Assembly: GCA_013214715.1 (NCBI GenBank)
Contig: JABSSB010000008.1
Location: 1-20,762 of the forward strand
DNA from: Paracoccaceae bacterium
GTDB lineage: Bacteria; Pseudomonadota; Alphaproteobacteria; Rhodobacterales; Rhodobacteraceae
Direction: 5' to 3'
DNA: 20,762 bases
The notes below the pieces were generated by a model. The model had not been told where the DNA came from. It ran no database searches and saw only the letters and a list, made by a program, of their open reading frames with translations. Shown one piece after another: positions 13,845-20,762 of this stretch. The number at the start of each line of letters is the position of its first letter. Positions within the stretch are counted from its first letter, which is position 1. Made by a program: the position numbers and the translations under genes.

Positions 13845-14378
13845 ATGGGATTTGCAGAGGCCATAGGCACTTGCCTGCGCAAATACGTCACATTTTCGGG
13901 GCGCGCATCGCGGTCGGAATATTGGTGGTTTTTCCTTTTTGTCTTTACGATGGGCGCGCTGGCCTCGGTCGTGGACAATTTGGTGTTCCCGGCCCCGGAC
14001 ATTGGCGATGACGGCAGCGTGCCATCGCCGCAACCTCAGCCAATGCAGATGCTTGTCTCATTGGGCCTGTTTTTGCCGCATCTGGCAGCGGCGTTTCGCC
14101 GAATGCATGACACCGGTCGCTCGGGCTGGTTCGTATTCCTGCCGACGGCGCTGTTTCTGACCGCAATCGGCGTTTTGATCTTTGGCATCGGCATTGCCAA
14201 TGTGTTCGCATCCGGCGGGTCGATGGATATCCTATTCACCCGCGTGACGCTTTTGCTTTTGATCCCCACGCTTGTCGTGCTGCTCATATCTCCGCTTTTG
14301 GTGCTGTTCTGGCTGACCCGCCCCGGCTCTCCCGACACAAACGCCTACGGCCCGGCGCCCCAAAGGCAGGTCCAATGA
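13845..14378 (+). CDS. DUF805 family inner-membrane protein
   Basis: A 177-residue membrane protein with the DUF805 marks CLRKYVTFSGRASRSEYWWF at the N-terminus and AAAFRRMHDTGRSGWFVFLP in the middle, and about four hydrophobic segments. Function of the family is unknown. The ATG at 13845 is 11 bases after GGAGG, which is long but the only good choice: the 23 codons upstream include the hairpin after sucD. It is on the suc strand, between sucD and a glycosyltransferase gene. The low-complexity PQPQP stretch probably faces out of the membrane. Confidence 0.85.
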   Translation: MGFAEAIGTCLRKYVTFSGRASRSEYWWFFLFVFTMGALASVVDNLVFPAPDIGDDGSVPSPQPQPMQMLVSLGLFLPHLAAAFRRMHDTGRSGWFVFLPTALFLTAIGVLIFGIGIANVFASGGSMDILFTRVTLLLLIPTLVVLLISPLLVLFWLTRPGSPDTNAYGPAPQRQVQ

Positions 14379-14460
14379 ACGGCAACAGCTTCCTGGCTTC
14401 AGACGCCTACGCGCATGCAAGGGACGCTGTCCCCTGCCCTGCGTTCCGGAAGGGCGGGCA

Positions 14461-15702
14461 ATGGCTGTGACCGTTGAGATGTCCAATTCCCCGGTTAACA
14501 GCCTGTTTGTTGTGCCGTGGTATGCGCTTAAGCCTCGAACGGGCGGGGGACAGCGCAGTATGATCCTGATGAATGGTTTACGCCGGGCGGGGGCCTTGGA
14601 AGTCTTGGTCTGCCAGTGCTCCAGAAAGGCCGATATTTCGGAATTTGCCGCACATTTTCCGGGTGTCACCTTCAGCATACACAGGACTGAGCCGACAGAG
14701 CGGCCGGGCCCTTTTGCCAACTTTTTGTCAGCCTTTTTGCCATGGCGCAAATTCATGATGGTGTCGCCGTCTTTGCGGAAAACAGTTCTCGATTGTCTGG
14801 CGCAACGCCCCGCGCATGTTGAGGTGTTTCGCCGTCTTCGCGTCCTTGCCCAGTCCGGTCTGCTGGCGGAGGACACGCAGGCCCGTATCGTCGTCGACCT
14901 TGATGATCGCGAAGATCACATGCACGCTGCTCGGATCACCGAAAGATACGGCGCTGCAGCGACCCGAGCCTTCCTGGCGCTCTATGTCCGCCGCGGATTC
15001 CGGGCGGTCATCAATCGGAAACTGGAACCGGTCAAGCAAGCCTGGCTTGTCTCAAGCAAAGACAAAGATGGCCTGGCCCTGTCCGACACGCGTTTCGTGC
15101 CCAACGTTCCGTTCACAGCAGATTTGGCCACGGTTGCTGGGGCAGAAAATACCAAGCCGGTCCTGCTCTTTGTTGGAAACGCGACTTACAGTCCGAATGC
15201 AAACGGGCTGGAATGGCTGCTGGGCGAGGTTTGGCCAAAAGTTGTGGCCTTGGCGCCCGACAGCCGTCTCAGGCTGGTTGGCACCGGGAACTGGTCCAAT
15301 CTGAAAGCCCGCTTTGGTGCAGTTGGGTCCATCGAATTTGTCGGAGAAGTCGATGATCTGAGCGCCGAATACAGCCAGGCGCGTGCTGCTGCTGCCCCGA
15401 TATTTTCTGGCGGCGGATCGCAGATAAAAGTCGTGGAAGGCTGCGGGTTTGCAAGACCCGTAATCTCCAGCGTCTTTGCTGTCGCCGGGTATGACAATCC
15501 TCTGGCCGAGGCGATTGACAAAACCGACGACGCCGACCGCTTTGCAGAACTCTGCGCTGCCTATCTGACCAACAGTGATTTGGCCGGACAAAAGGGCAAG
15601 GAGCTTCGATCGCTGCAACAGGCTCAATATTCCAAACAAAGCGTCGTCGCACGCGTCGAAGGATCTGTCAGAGAGCTGATCAAAAGCGAGCCTTCGAAAT
15701 GA
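14461..15702 (+). CDS. GT-B fold glycosyltransferase (GT4-like)
   Basis: A 413-residue protein with two Rossmann-like halves. The N-terminal half has FVVPWYALKPRTGGGQRS, a glycine-rich acceptor-side loop, and VVDLDDRED near 145-152. The C-terminal half shows LLFVGNATYSPNANGLEWL (235-253), RLRLVGTGN (269-277) and the donor-site helix APIFSGGGSQIKVVEGCGFA (312-331) with its conserved E326. No membrane helix or signal peptide. The product made is unknown; exopolysaccharide or glycan synthesis is likely. The start at 14461 has AAGGG upstream; ATG 14479 is an alternative. It lies between DUF805 and sucA, a second glycosyltransferase within the TCA cluster. Confidence 0.82.
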   Translation: MAVTVEMSNSPVNSLFVVPWYALKPRTGGGQRSMILMNGLRRAGALEVLVCQCSRKADISEFAAHFPGVTFSIHRTEPTERPGPFANFLSAFLPWRKFMMVSPSLRKTVLDCLAQRPAHVEVFRRLRVLAQSGLLAEDTQARIVVDLDDREDHMHAARITERYGAAATRAFLALYVRRGFRAVINRKLEPVKQAWLVSSKDKDGLALSDTRFVPNVPFTADLATVAGAENTKPVLLFVGNATYSPNANGLEWLLGEVWPKVVALAPDSRLRLVGTGNWSNLKARFGAVGSIEFVGEVDDLSAEYSQARAAAAPIFSGGGSQIKVVEGCGFARPVISSVFAVAGYDNPLAEAIDKTDDADRFAELCAAYLTNSDLAGQKGKELRSLQQAQYSKQSVVARVEGSVRELIKSEPSK

Positions 15703-15781
15703 TCCATCCAGCCAAACTCAATCAGACCGTCATACGCGCATATCACAGCAAAAGCCCCCTTGGACGCCCAGAGGTATCCCA

Positions 15782-18745
15782 ATGACAGAACAATCCGGAA
15801 ATGCTCAATTCCACGCCTCCTCCTTCATGCAGGGGCACAATGCCGAATATCTTGAGCAGCTTTACGCTCAATATGCGGCGGACCCGACCGCAGTTGATGC
15901 GGCCTGGTCCGAATTCTTTTCCGCTCTTGGCGATGCCGAACTGGATGTGAAGGCCGAAGCCGCAGGCCCCTCCTGGTCGCGCAGCGATTGGCCGCCGATG
16001 CCCGGTGACGACTTGACCGCAGCCCTGACCGGCGAATGGGCGGAACCTGTCGTCGAAGCCAAAGCTGCCGGCAAGAAAATCGCCGAGAAAGCGACCGAAA
16101 AGGGCGTCGAGCTTTCTGAAGAGGTCATCAAACGTGCGGTTTTGGATTCGATCCGGGCGCTGATGCTGATCCGTGCCTATCGGATTCGGGGCCATCTGGT
16201 CGCCGATCTGGACCCGCTGGGCATGCGCGATGCCACCCCACATCCCGAACTGGACCCGCGCAGCTATGGCTTTGCCGAAGCGGATATGGACCGCCCGATT
16301 TTCATCGACAATGTTTTGGGCCTGCAGATCGCGTCGATGCGGCAGATCCTTGAGATCGTAAAACGCACCTATTGTGGCACTTTTGCGCTGCAATACATGC
16401 ATATCTCGGATCCGGAACAGGCCGCATGGCTGAAAGAGCGGATCGAAGGCTATGGCAAGGAGATTGCCTTTACGCGCGAAGGCCGCAAAGCGATCCTCAA
16501 CAAGATGGTCGAGGCCGAAGGCTTCGAAAAGTTCCTGCATGTCAAATATATGGGCACCAAGCGCTTTGGACTTGATGGCGGTGAAAGCCTGATCCCGGCG
16601 ATGGAGCAGATCATCAAACGCGGCGGCGCCTTGGGTCTGAAAGAGATCGTCATCGGTATGCCGCACCGTGGTCGTCTGTCGGTGCTGGCCAATGTGATGG
16701 GCAAGCCTTACCGGGCAATCTTCAACGAATTTCAGGGCGGCAGCTTCAAACCCGAAGATGTCGACGGCTCGGGCGATGTGAAATACCACCTTGGGGCCTC
16801 ATCAGACCGCGTGTTTGACGGCAATTCGGTGCACCTGTCGCTGACTGCGAACCCGTCGCATCTTGAGGCTGTGAACCCGGTTGTGCTGGGCAAGGCCCGC
16901 GCCAAGCAGGATCAGTTGAACGATGAAGAACGCACCGCCGTTCTGCCCGTGCTGCTGCATGGCGATGCGGCCTTTGCCGGTCAGGGTGTTGTGGCCGAGT
17001 GTTTCCAGCTGTCGGGCATTCGCGGCCACCGCACCGGTGGGACCATGCATATCGTCGTGAACAACCAGATCGGCTTTACCACGGCACCGCATTTCTCGCG
17101 CACCTCGCCTTATCCCACCGATATCGCGCTGGTGGTTGAAGCGCCGATTTTCCACGTCAATGGTGACGACCCCGAGGCTGTCGTTCATGCCGCCAAGGTC
17201 GCGACAGAGTTCCGCCAGAAATTCCACAAGGACGTGGTCATCGACATCTTCTGCTATCGCCGCTTTGGCCATAACGAAGGTGACGAGCCGATGTTCACCA
17301 ACCCGGTGATGTATAAGCGGATCAAGACGCACAAGACAACGCTGTCGCTTTACACCGAACGGCTGGTCAAGGACGGGCTAATCCCTGAAGGCGAAATTGA
17401 GGATATGAAAGCGGCGTTCCAGGCGCATCTGAACGAGGAGTTCGAGGTCGGTCGCGAATTCAAACCCAACAAGGCCGACTGGCTGGACGGGCGCTGGTCG
17501 CATTTGGACAAACTCGGGCCCGAATATGAACGCGGCCAGACTGCGATTACGCCGGACACAATGGCCGAGATCGGCAATGCCTTGACCCGCGTGCCGGACG
17601 GGTTCGACATGCACCGCACGGTGCAGCGCCTGTTGGACACGAAGCGCAAGATGTTCGAAACCGGCGAAGGCTTTGATTGGGCCACTGGCGAGGCGCTGGC
17701 CTTTGGCTCGCTCCTGACCGAAGGCTACCCGGTGCGTCTGGCCGGGCAGGACAGCACGCGCGGCACCTTCTCGCAGCGGCATTCAGCCTTTATCGATCAG
17801 AGCACGGAAGAGCGGTATTACCCCCTCAACAACATCCGCGAAGGCCAGACGCGGTATGAGGTGATCGACTCGGCGCTGTCGGAATATGCGGTGCTGGGCT
17901 TTGAATATGGCTATTCGCTGGCTGAACCCAACGCTCTGACCATGTGGGAAGCGCAGTTTGGCGATTTTGCCAATGGCGCGCAGATCATGTTTGATCAGTT
18001 CATCAATTCGGGCGAAAGCAAATGGCTTCGCATGTCCGGGCTGGTCTGCCTGCTGCCGCATGGCTTTGAGGGCCAGGGGCCGGAACATAGCTCCGCCCGA
18101 TTGGAGCGGTTCCTGCAGATGTGTGGTCAGGATAACTGGATCGTGGCAAACTGCACGACACCGGCGAATTATTTCCACATCCTGCGTCGCCAGATCCATC
18201 GCGACTTCCGCAAGCCGTTGATCCTGATGACGCCGAAATCGCTGCTACGGCATAAGCTGGCCGTGTCCAAGGCCGATGAGTTCACGGATGGCAGTTCGTT
18301 CCACAGGGTTTTGTGGGATGACGCACAGTTGGGTAATTCGGACACCAAGCTGGTCGAAGACAAGAAGATCAAACGGGTCGTGATGTGTTCGGGCAAGGTC
18401 TATTACGATCTGCTGGAAGAACGAGACGCCCGCGGGATCGACGACGTCTATCTGATGCGGATCGAGCAGTATTACCCCTTCCCGGCGCTTTCACTGATCA
18501 AAGAGCTTGAGCGTTTCAAAGGGGCCGAAATGCTCTGGTGTCAGGAAGAGCCCAAGAACCAGGGGGCCTGGAGCTTCATCGAACCAAATATCGAATGGGC
18601 CCTGACCCGCATCGACGCCACCCATACCCGCCCCCGCTATGTCGGGCGTTCGGCCTCGGCCTCACCTGCGACGGGTCTGGCCAGCCAACATAAAGCTCAA
18701 CAAGAGGCGCTCGTGAACGAAGCGCTCACGATCGAAGGAAAGTAA
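15782..18745 (+). CDS. sucA: 2-Oxoglutarate dehydrogenase E1 component SucA
   Basis: Thiamine-diphosphate enzyme that decarboxylates 2-oxoglutarate and passes the succinyl group to the lipoyl arm of SucB. The 987-residue product has the N-terminal E2-binding segment SSFMQGHNAEYLEQLYAQY, H295 in IGMPHRGRLS, H336 in GDVKYHLGASSD, the thiamine-diphosphate site GDAAFAGQG (394-402) with N428 in VVNNQIGFTT, CYRRFGHNEGDEP, and the C-terminal transketolase-like part with LAGQDSTRGTFSQRHSAF. Length is normal. GAGG stands seven bases before the ATG. Three bases separate it from sucB, so the two are cotranscribed. Confidence 0.97.
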   Translation: MTEQSGNAQFHASSFMQGHNAEYLEQLYAQYAADPTAVDAAWSEFFSALGDAELDVKAEAAGPSWSRSDWPPMPGDDLTAALTGEWAEPVVEAKAAGKKIAEKATEKGVELSEEVIKRAVLDSIRALMLIRAYRIRGHLVADLDPLGMRDATPHPELDPRSYGFAEADMDRPIFIDNVLGLQIASMRQILEIVKRTYCGTFALQYMHISDPEQAAWLKERIEGYGKEIAFTREGRKAILNKMVEAEGFEKFLHVKYMGTKRFGLDGGESLIPAMEQIIKRGGALGLKEIVIGMPHRGRLSVLANVMGKPYRAIFNEFQGGSFKPEDVDGSGDVKYHLGASSDRVFDGNSVHLSLTANPSHLEAVNPVVLGKARAKQDQLNDEERTAVLPVLLHGDAAFAGQGVVAECFQLSGIRGHRTGGTMHIVVNNQIGFTTAPHFSRTSPYPTDIALVVEAPIFHVNGDDPEAVVHAAKVATEFRQKFHKDVVIDIFCYRRFGHNEGDEPMFTNPVMYKRIKTHKTTLSLYTERLVKDGLIPEGEIEDMKAAFQAHLNEEFEVGREFKPNKADWLDGRWSHLDKLGPEYERGQTAITPDTMAEIGNALTRVPDGFDMHRTVQRLLDTKRKMFETGEGFDWATGEALAFGSLLTEGYPVRLAGQDSTRGTFSQRHSAFIDQSTEERYYPLNNIREGQTRYEVIDSALSEYAVLGFEYGYSLAEPNALTMWEAQFGDFANGAQIMFDQFINSGESKWLRMSGLVCLLPHGFEGQGPEHSSARLERFLQMCGQDNWIVANCTTPANYFHILRRQIHRDFRKPLILMTPKSLLRHKLAVSKADEFTDGSSFHRVLWDDAQLGNSDTKLVEDKKIKRVVMCSGKVYYDLLEERDARGIDDVYLMRIEQYYPFPALSLIKELERFKGAEMLWCQEEPKNQGAWSFIEPNIEWALTRIDATHTRPRYVGRSASASPATGLASQHKAQQEALVNEALTIEGK

Positions 18746-18748
18746 CCC

Positions 18749-20263
18749 ATGACCATTGAAGTGCGCGTGCCCACCTTGGGCGAGTCCGTCACCGAAGCCA
18801 CGGTGGCCACGTGGTTCAAAAAACCAGGCGACGCAGTCGCCGTGGATGAAATGCTGTGTGAACTGGAGACCGACAAGGTCACCGTGGAAGTGCCTTCCCC
18901 GGCAGCTGGCACCATGGGAGAGATCGTCGCGGGCGAAGGCGAGACCGTTGGGGTTGACGCCTTGCTGGCCACATTGCTGGCGGGCGACGGCGCTGCTGCG
19001 GCCCCTGCTGCTCCGGCTGCGGCCACTCCGGCTGCGGATCCGGCCCCTGCTCCGGCCTCTGGCAGCACCGATGTGATGGTGCCCACCTTGGGTGAATCGG
19101 TCACCGAAGCCACGGTGAGCACCTGGTTCAAAGCCGTTGGTGATAGTGTTGCGCAGGACGAAATGCTGTGTGAGTTGGAAACAGACAAAGTATCGGTCGA
19201 AGTCCCCGCCCCTGTTGCAGGTGTTCTGGCGGAAATCACCGCTCCGGAAGGGACAACCGTGGACGCAACGGCCAAGCTGGGCGTGATTTCCGGCTCTGAC
19301 ACCGCAGCAGCACCGGCCCCGTCGGCTGCGCCATCCGTGCCCGCCCCTGCTGCCCAATCAGGCGCGAAGGATGTCGAAAACGCGCCATCGGCTCAGAAAG
19401 CCATGGCCGAAGCCGGTATCGATGCCTCTGCCGTCACAGGCACGGGTCGCGATGGGCGCATTATGAAAGAAGATGTCAAAGCCGCCGTGTCTGCCGCTGC
19501 AGCAGCACCGGCCCCGACCCCAGCGGCGGTTGCGCCACGCGCTCCGGTACCTGCTGATGATGCCGCGCGGGAAGAGCGGGTCAAGATGACCCGTCTGCGC
19601 CAGACCATTGCCCGCCGCCTAAAGGACGCCCAGAACACCGCCGCCATGCTGACCACCTATAACGAGGTGGACATGACCGAGGTGATGGCCCTGCGCAACG
19701 AGTACAAAGACCTCTTTGAGAAAAAGCACGGCGTGCGCCTAGGCTTTATGTCCTTTTTCACCAAGGCCTGTGTACATGCGCTGAAAGAAGTGCCCGAGGT
19801 GAATGCCGAGATCGACGGCACAGACATCGTCTACAAGAACTTTGTGCATATGGGCATCGCTGCGGGAACGCCCACCGGCCTTGTGGTGCCGGTGATCCGT
19901 GACGCCGATACGATGTCCTTTGCCGAGATCGAAAAGGCCATTGGAGAAAAGGGCCGCCGCGCGCGCGACGGCAAGCTGTCGATGGCGGAAATGCAGGGCG
20001 GCACCTTCACCATCTCGAACGGCGGTGTCTATGGCTCGCTGATGTCCTCGCCGATCCTGAACCCGCCACAGTCGGGTATCCTTGGCATGCACAAGATCCA
20101 GGACCGTCCGATGGCCATCAATGGTGAGATCAAGATCCGTCCGATGATGTATCTGGCACTCAGCTATGACCACCGCATCGTCGACGGCAAAGGCGCGGTG
20201 ACCTTCCTCGTGCGCGTCAAAGAGGCACTGGAAGATCCGCGCCGGTTGTTGATGGATCTGTAA
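18749..20263 (+). CDS. sucB: 2-Oxoglutarate dehydrogenase E2, dihydrolipoyl succinyltransferase, two lipoyl domains
   Basis: Core of the 2-oxoglutarate dehydrogenase complex; transfers succinyl from lipoyl-lysine to CoA. The 504-residue product has two lipoyl domains, about 2-76 with K43 and 106-180 with K147, both in ELETDKV; Ala/Pro linkers; the E1/E3-binding domain about 210-247 (APSAQKAMAEAGIDASAVTG); and the catalytic domain about 275-504 with H475 and D479 in SYDHRIVDG. E. coli SucB, with one lipoyl domain, is about 100 residues shorter. A pyruvate dehydrogenase E2 is the alternative for a two-lipoyl protein, but the direct linkage to sucA and the TLGESV motif argue for SucB. Confidence 0.95.
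   Translation: MTIEVRVPTLGESVTEATVATWFKKPGDAVAVDEMLCELETDKVTVEVPSPAAGTMGEIVAGEGETVGVDALLATLLAGDGAAAAPAAPAAATPAADPAPAPASGSTDVMVPTLGESVTEATVSTWFKAVGDSVAQDEMLCELETDKVSVEVPAPVAGVLAEITAPEGTTVDATAKLGVISGSDTAAAPAPSAAPSVPAPAAQSGAKDVENAPSAQKAMAEAGIDASAVTGTGRDGRIMKEDVKAAVSAAAAAPAPTPAAVAPRAPVPADDAAREERVKMTRLRQTIARRLKDAQNTAAMLTTYNEVDMTEVMALRNEYKDLFEKKHGVRLGFMSFFTKACVHALKEVPEVNAEIDGTDIVYKNFVHMGIAAGTPTGLVVPVIRDADTMSFAEIEKAIGEKGRRARDGKLSMAEMQGGTFTISNGGVYGSLMSSPILNPPQSGILGMHKIQDRPMAINGEIKIRPMMYLALSYDHRIVDGKGAVTFLVRVKEALEDPRRLLMDL
18767..19223 (+). repeat. Direct repeat encoding the tandem lipoyl domains of sucB
   Basis: Copies at about 18767-18911 and 19079-19223, offset by 312 bases (104 codons). At the 5' end the two DNA copies are nearly identical (GTGCCCACCTTGGG, then CACCGAAGCCACGGTG). 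They encode VPTLGESVTEATV and later DEMLCELETDKV twice. The similarity at nucleotide level suggests gene conversion or a fairly recent duplication. Confidence 0.8.
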
Positions 20264-20276
20264 GCCAGGGAAGCTT

Positions 20277-20678
20277 ATGATCGAGAATGCCGCCTATCCA
20301 AAACCGCGCATGGCTTCGCCGTGTCGGAGATGGGTGGGCGTCAGTCTTGCGGTTTGGAGCTGTTTCCTATTCTTCGTCATGGGCGCAATTGGTCTAAATT
20401 GGCCCACAATTCGACTTCTCGACGTACTTCTATCGGATCGTATTTTGGACCTCTTTGGCCTGGTGGCGTGGCTCTTCTGTGCACTATCGACCGCAGCGCT
20501 TGGACTGCGTTTCATGATCGGGAAACAAACTCCAAAGTGGATTGGTGCAATTTTTGTCAGTTCTTCGATCTTTCTTGCTGTTTTGGACCTACTGAACACA
20601 GGTTTGGCGCCGCTCCAGCTATATTTGGTCGCGCCAGTCGTTGCGGTCATCTTTCTTGAAGCGCGAGCGATCAAATGA
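20277..20678 (+). CDS. Small integral membrane hypothetical protein, 133 aa
   Basis: No family recognised. The chain has four hydrophobic segments (about 19-40, 58-80, 87-105 and 112-128), consistent with a four-helix inner-membrane protein; the N-terminus is basic (KPRMASPCRR). AGGGA sits five bases before the ATG, 13 bases after the sucB stop. It reads visibly more AT-rich than sucA and sucB. Its stop codon overlaps the ATG of the next gene (ATGA), so it is probably cotranscribed with both neighbours. It may be an insertion between sucB and the expected lpd gene. Confidence 0.7.
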   Translation: MIENAAYPKPRMASPCRRWVGVSLAVWSCFLFFVMGAIGLNWPTIRLLDVLLSDRILDLFGLVAWLFCALSTAALGLRFMIGKQTPKWIGAIFVSSSIFLAVLDLLNTGLAPLQLYLVAPVVAVIFLEARAIK

Positions 20679-20762
20679 CCCCCGAACTCACCGCCCTCAC
20701 CCTCGCCGCCCTCGCCTGCCAACCCGCGACTGAGTGCCCGTGCGACGAAGAGGCCTACCCGT
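20675..20762 (+). CDS. Start of a truncated gene at the window edge
   Basis: An open frame starts in an ATGA overlap with the previous stop codon and runs off the window after 29 codons (MTPELTALTLAALACQPATE, then CPCDEEAYP). The first 13 residues recall the N-terminus of small MAPEG-type membrane proteins that some relatives encode between sucB and lpd, but the following CPC-containing part does not fit what I remember. The product is undecided; lpd, the E3 gene, would be expected downstream. Confidence 0.45.
   Translation, partial: MTPELTALTLAALACQPATECPCDEEAYP

Noticed and set aside
14417..14437. GGGAC/GTCCC hairpin before the GT-B gene as terminator or attenuator
   Set aside because: A five-base stem with no T run; it could occur by chance in this GC-rich spacer.
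15743..16789. 348-codon frame antisense to sucA, and similar ones antisense to mdh (9529-10110) and sucD (12881-13465)
   Set aside because: Shadow frames of strongly supported genes; composition is that of reverse-complemented biased codons.
1..20762. Mobile element, CRISPR array or prophage
   Set aside because: No transposase, integrase, terminal inverted repeats or spaced direct repeats were seen; the only sizeable repeat is the lipoyl domain pair.

Overview
The window looks like chromosome of an alphaproteobacterium of the order Rhodobacterales (Roseobacter/Rhodobacter group). The evidence is the high-GC coding sequence, the gene order sdhC-sdhD-sdhA-sdhB / mesaconyl-CoA hydratase - DUF1737 - NnrU - malyl-CoA thioesterase / mdh / sucC-sucD / sucA-sucB, and the signature proteins of the ethylmalonyl-CoA pathway. 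This is the conserved TCA-cycle supercluster of that order. The assignment rests on remembered family features, not on a search.

Left part (1-3968): after a small 45-residue gene comes the succinate dehydrogenase operon, read leftward (sdhC, sdhD, sdhA, sdhB), ending in a perfect rho-independent terminator. Its leader carries a strong hairpin and, farther upstream, two TGTGATCACA palindromes 21 bp apart. Middle-left part (3969-7897): a second leftward unit runs malyl-CoA thioesterase (mcl2), an NnrU membrane protein, a DUF1737 protein, mesaconyl-CoA hydratase, a secreted von Willebrand A protein (DUF1194) and a 69-residue unknown. The first four are packed with overlaps or gaps of a few bases. 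The two recognised enzymes belong to acetyl-CoA assimilation by the ethylmalonyl-CoA pathway, which ends in malate and succinyl-CoA, both TCA intermediates. Next come a small secreted protein (+) and a TSUP/TauE permease (-), which abut with no base between their stop codons.

Right part (9012-20762, all rightward): mdh and a GT-A type glycosyltransferase; then sucC, a secreted 158-residue unknown, sucD, a DUF805 membrane protein, a GT-B glycosyltransferase, sucA, sucB (with two lipoyl domains), a small membrane protein, and the first 29 codons of another gene at the edge (lpd, for E3, would be expected further downstream). Together sucAB, sucCD, sdhCDAB and mdh carry carbon from 2-oxoglutarate to oxaloacetate; fumarase is not in the window.

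The most interesting signal is regulatory. The sdh and suc operons, about 7 kb apart and on opposite strands, each have the same tandem pair of palindromes built on GTGATCAC, centre to centre exactly 21 bp, 119-147 bp before the first start codon. No other copy of GTGATCAC was noticed in the window. This looks like the operator of a shared TCA-cycle regulator that I cannot name. Other points are the accessory genes interrupting the suc region (two glycosyltransferases, DUF805, two unknown small proteins) and the duplicated lipoyl domain of SucB. No mobile element, CRISPR array, rRNA or tRNA gene was seen, and no stretch over 300 bases lacks a gene.
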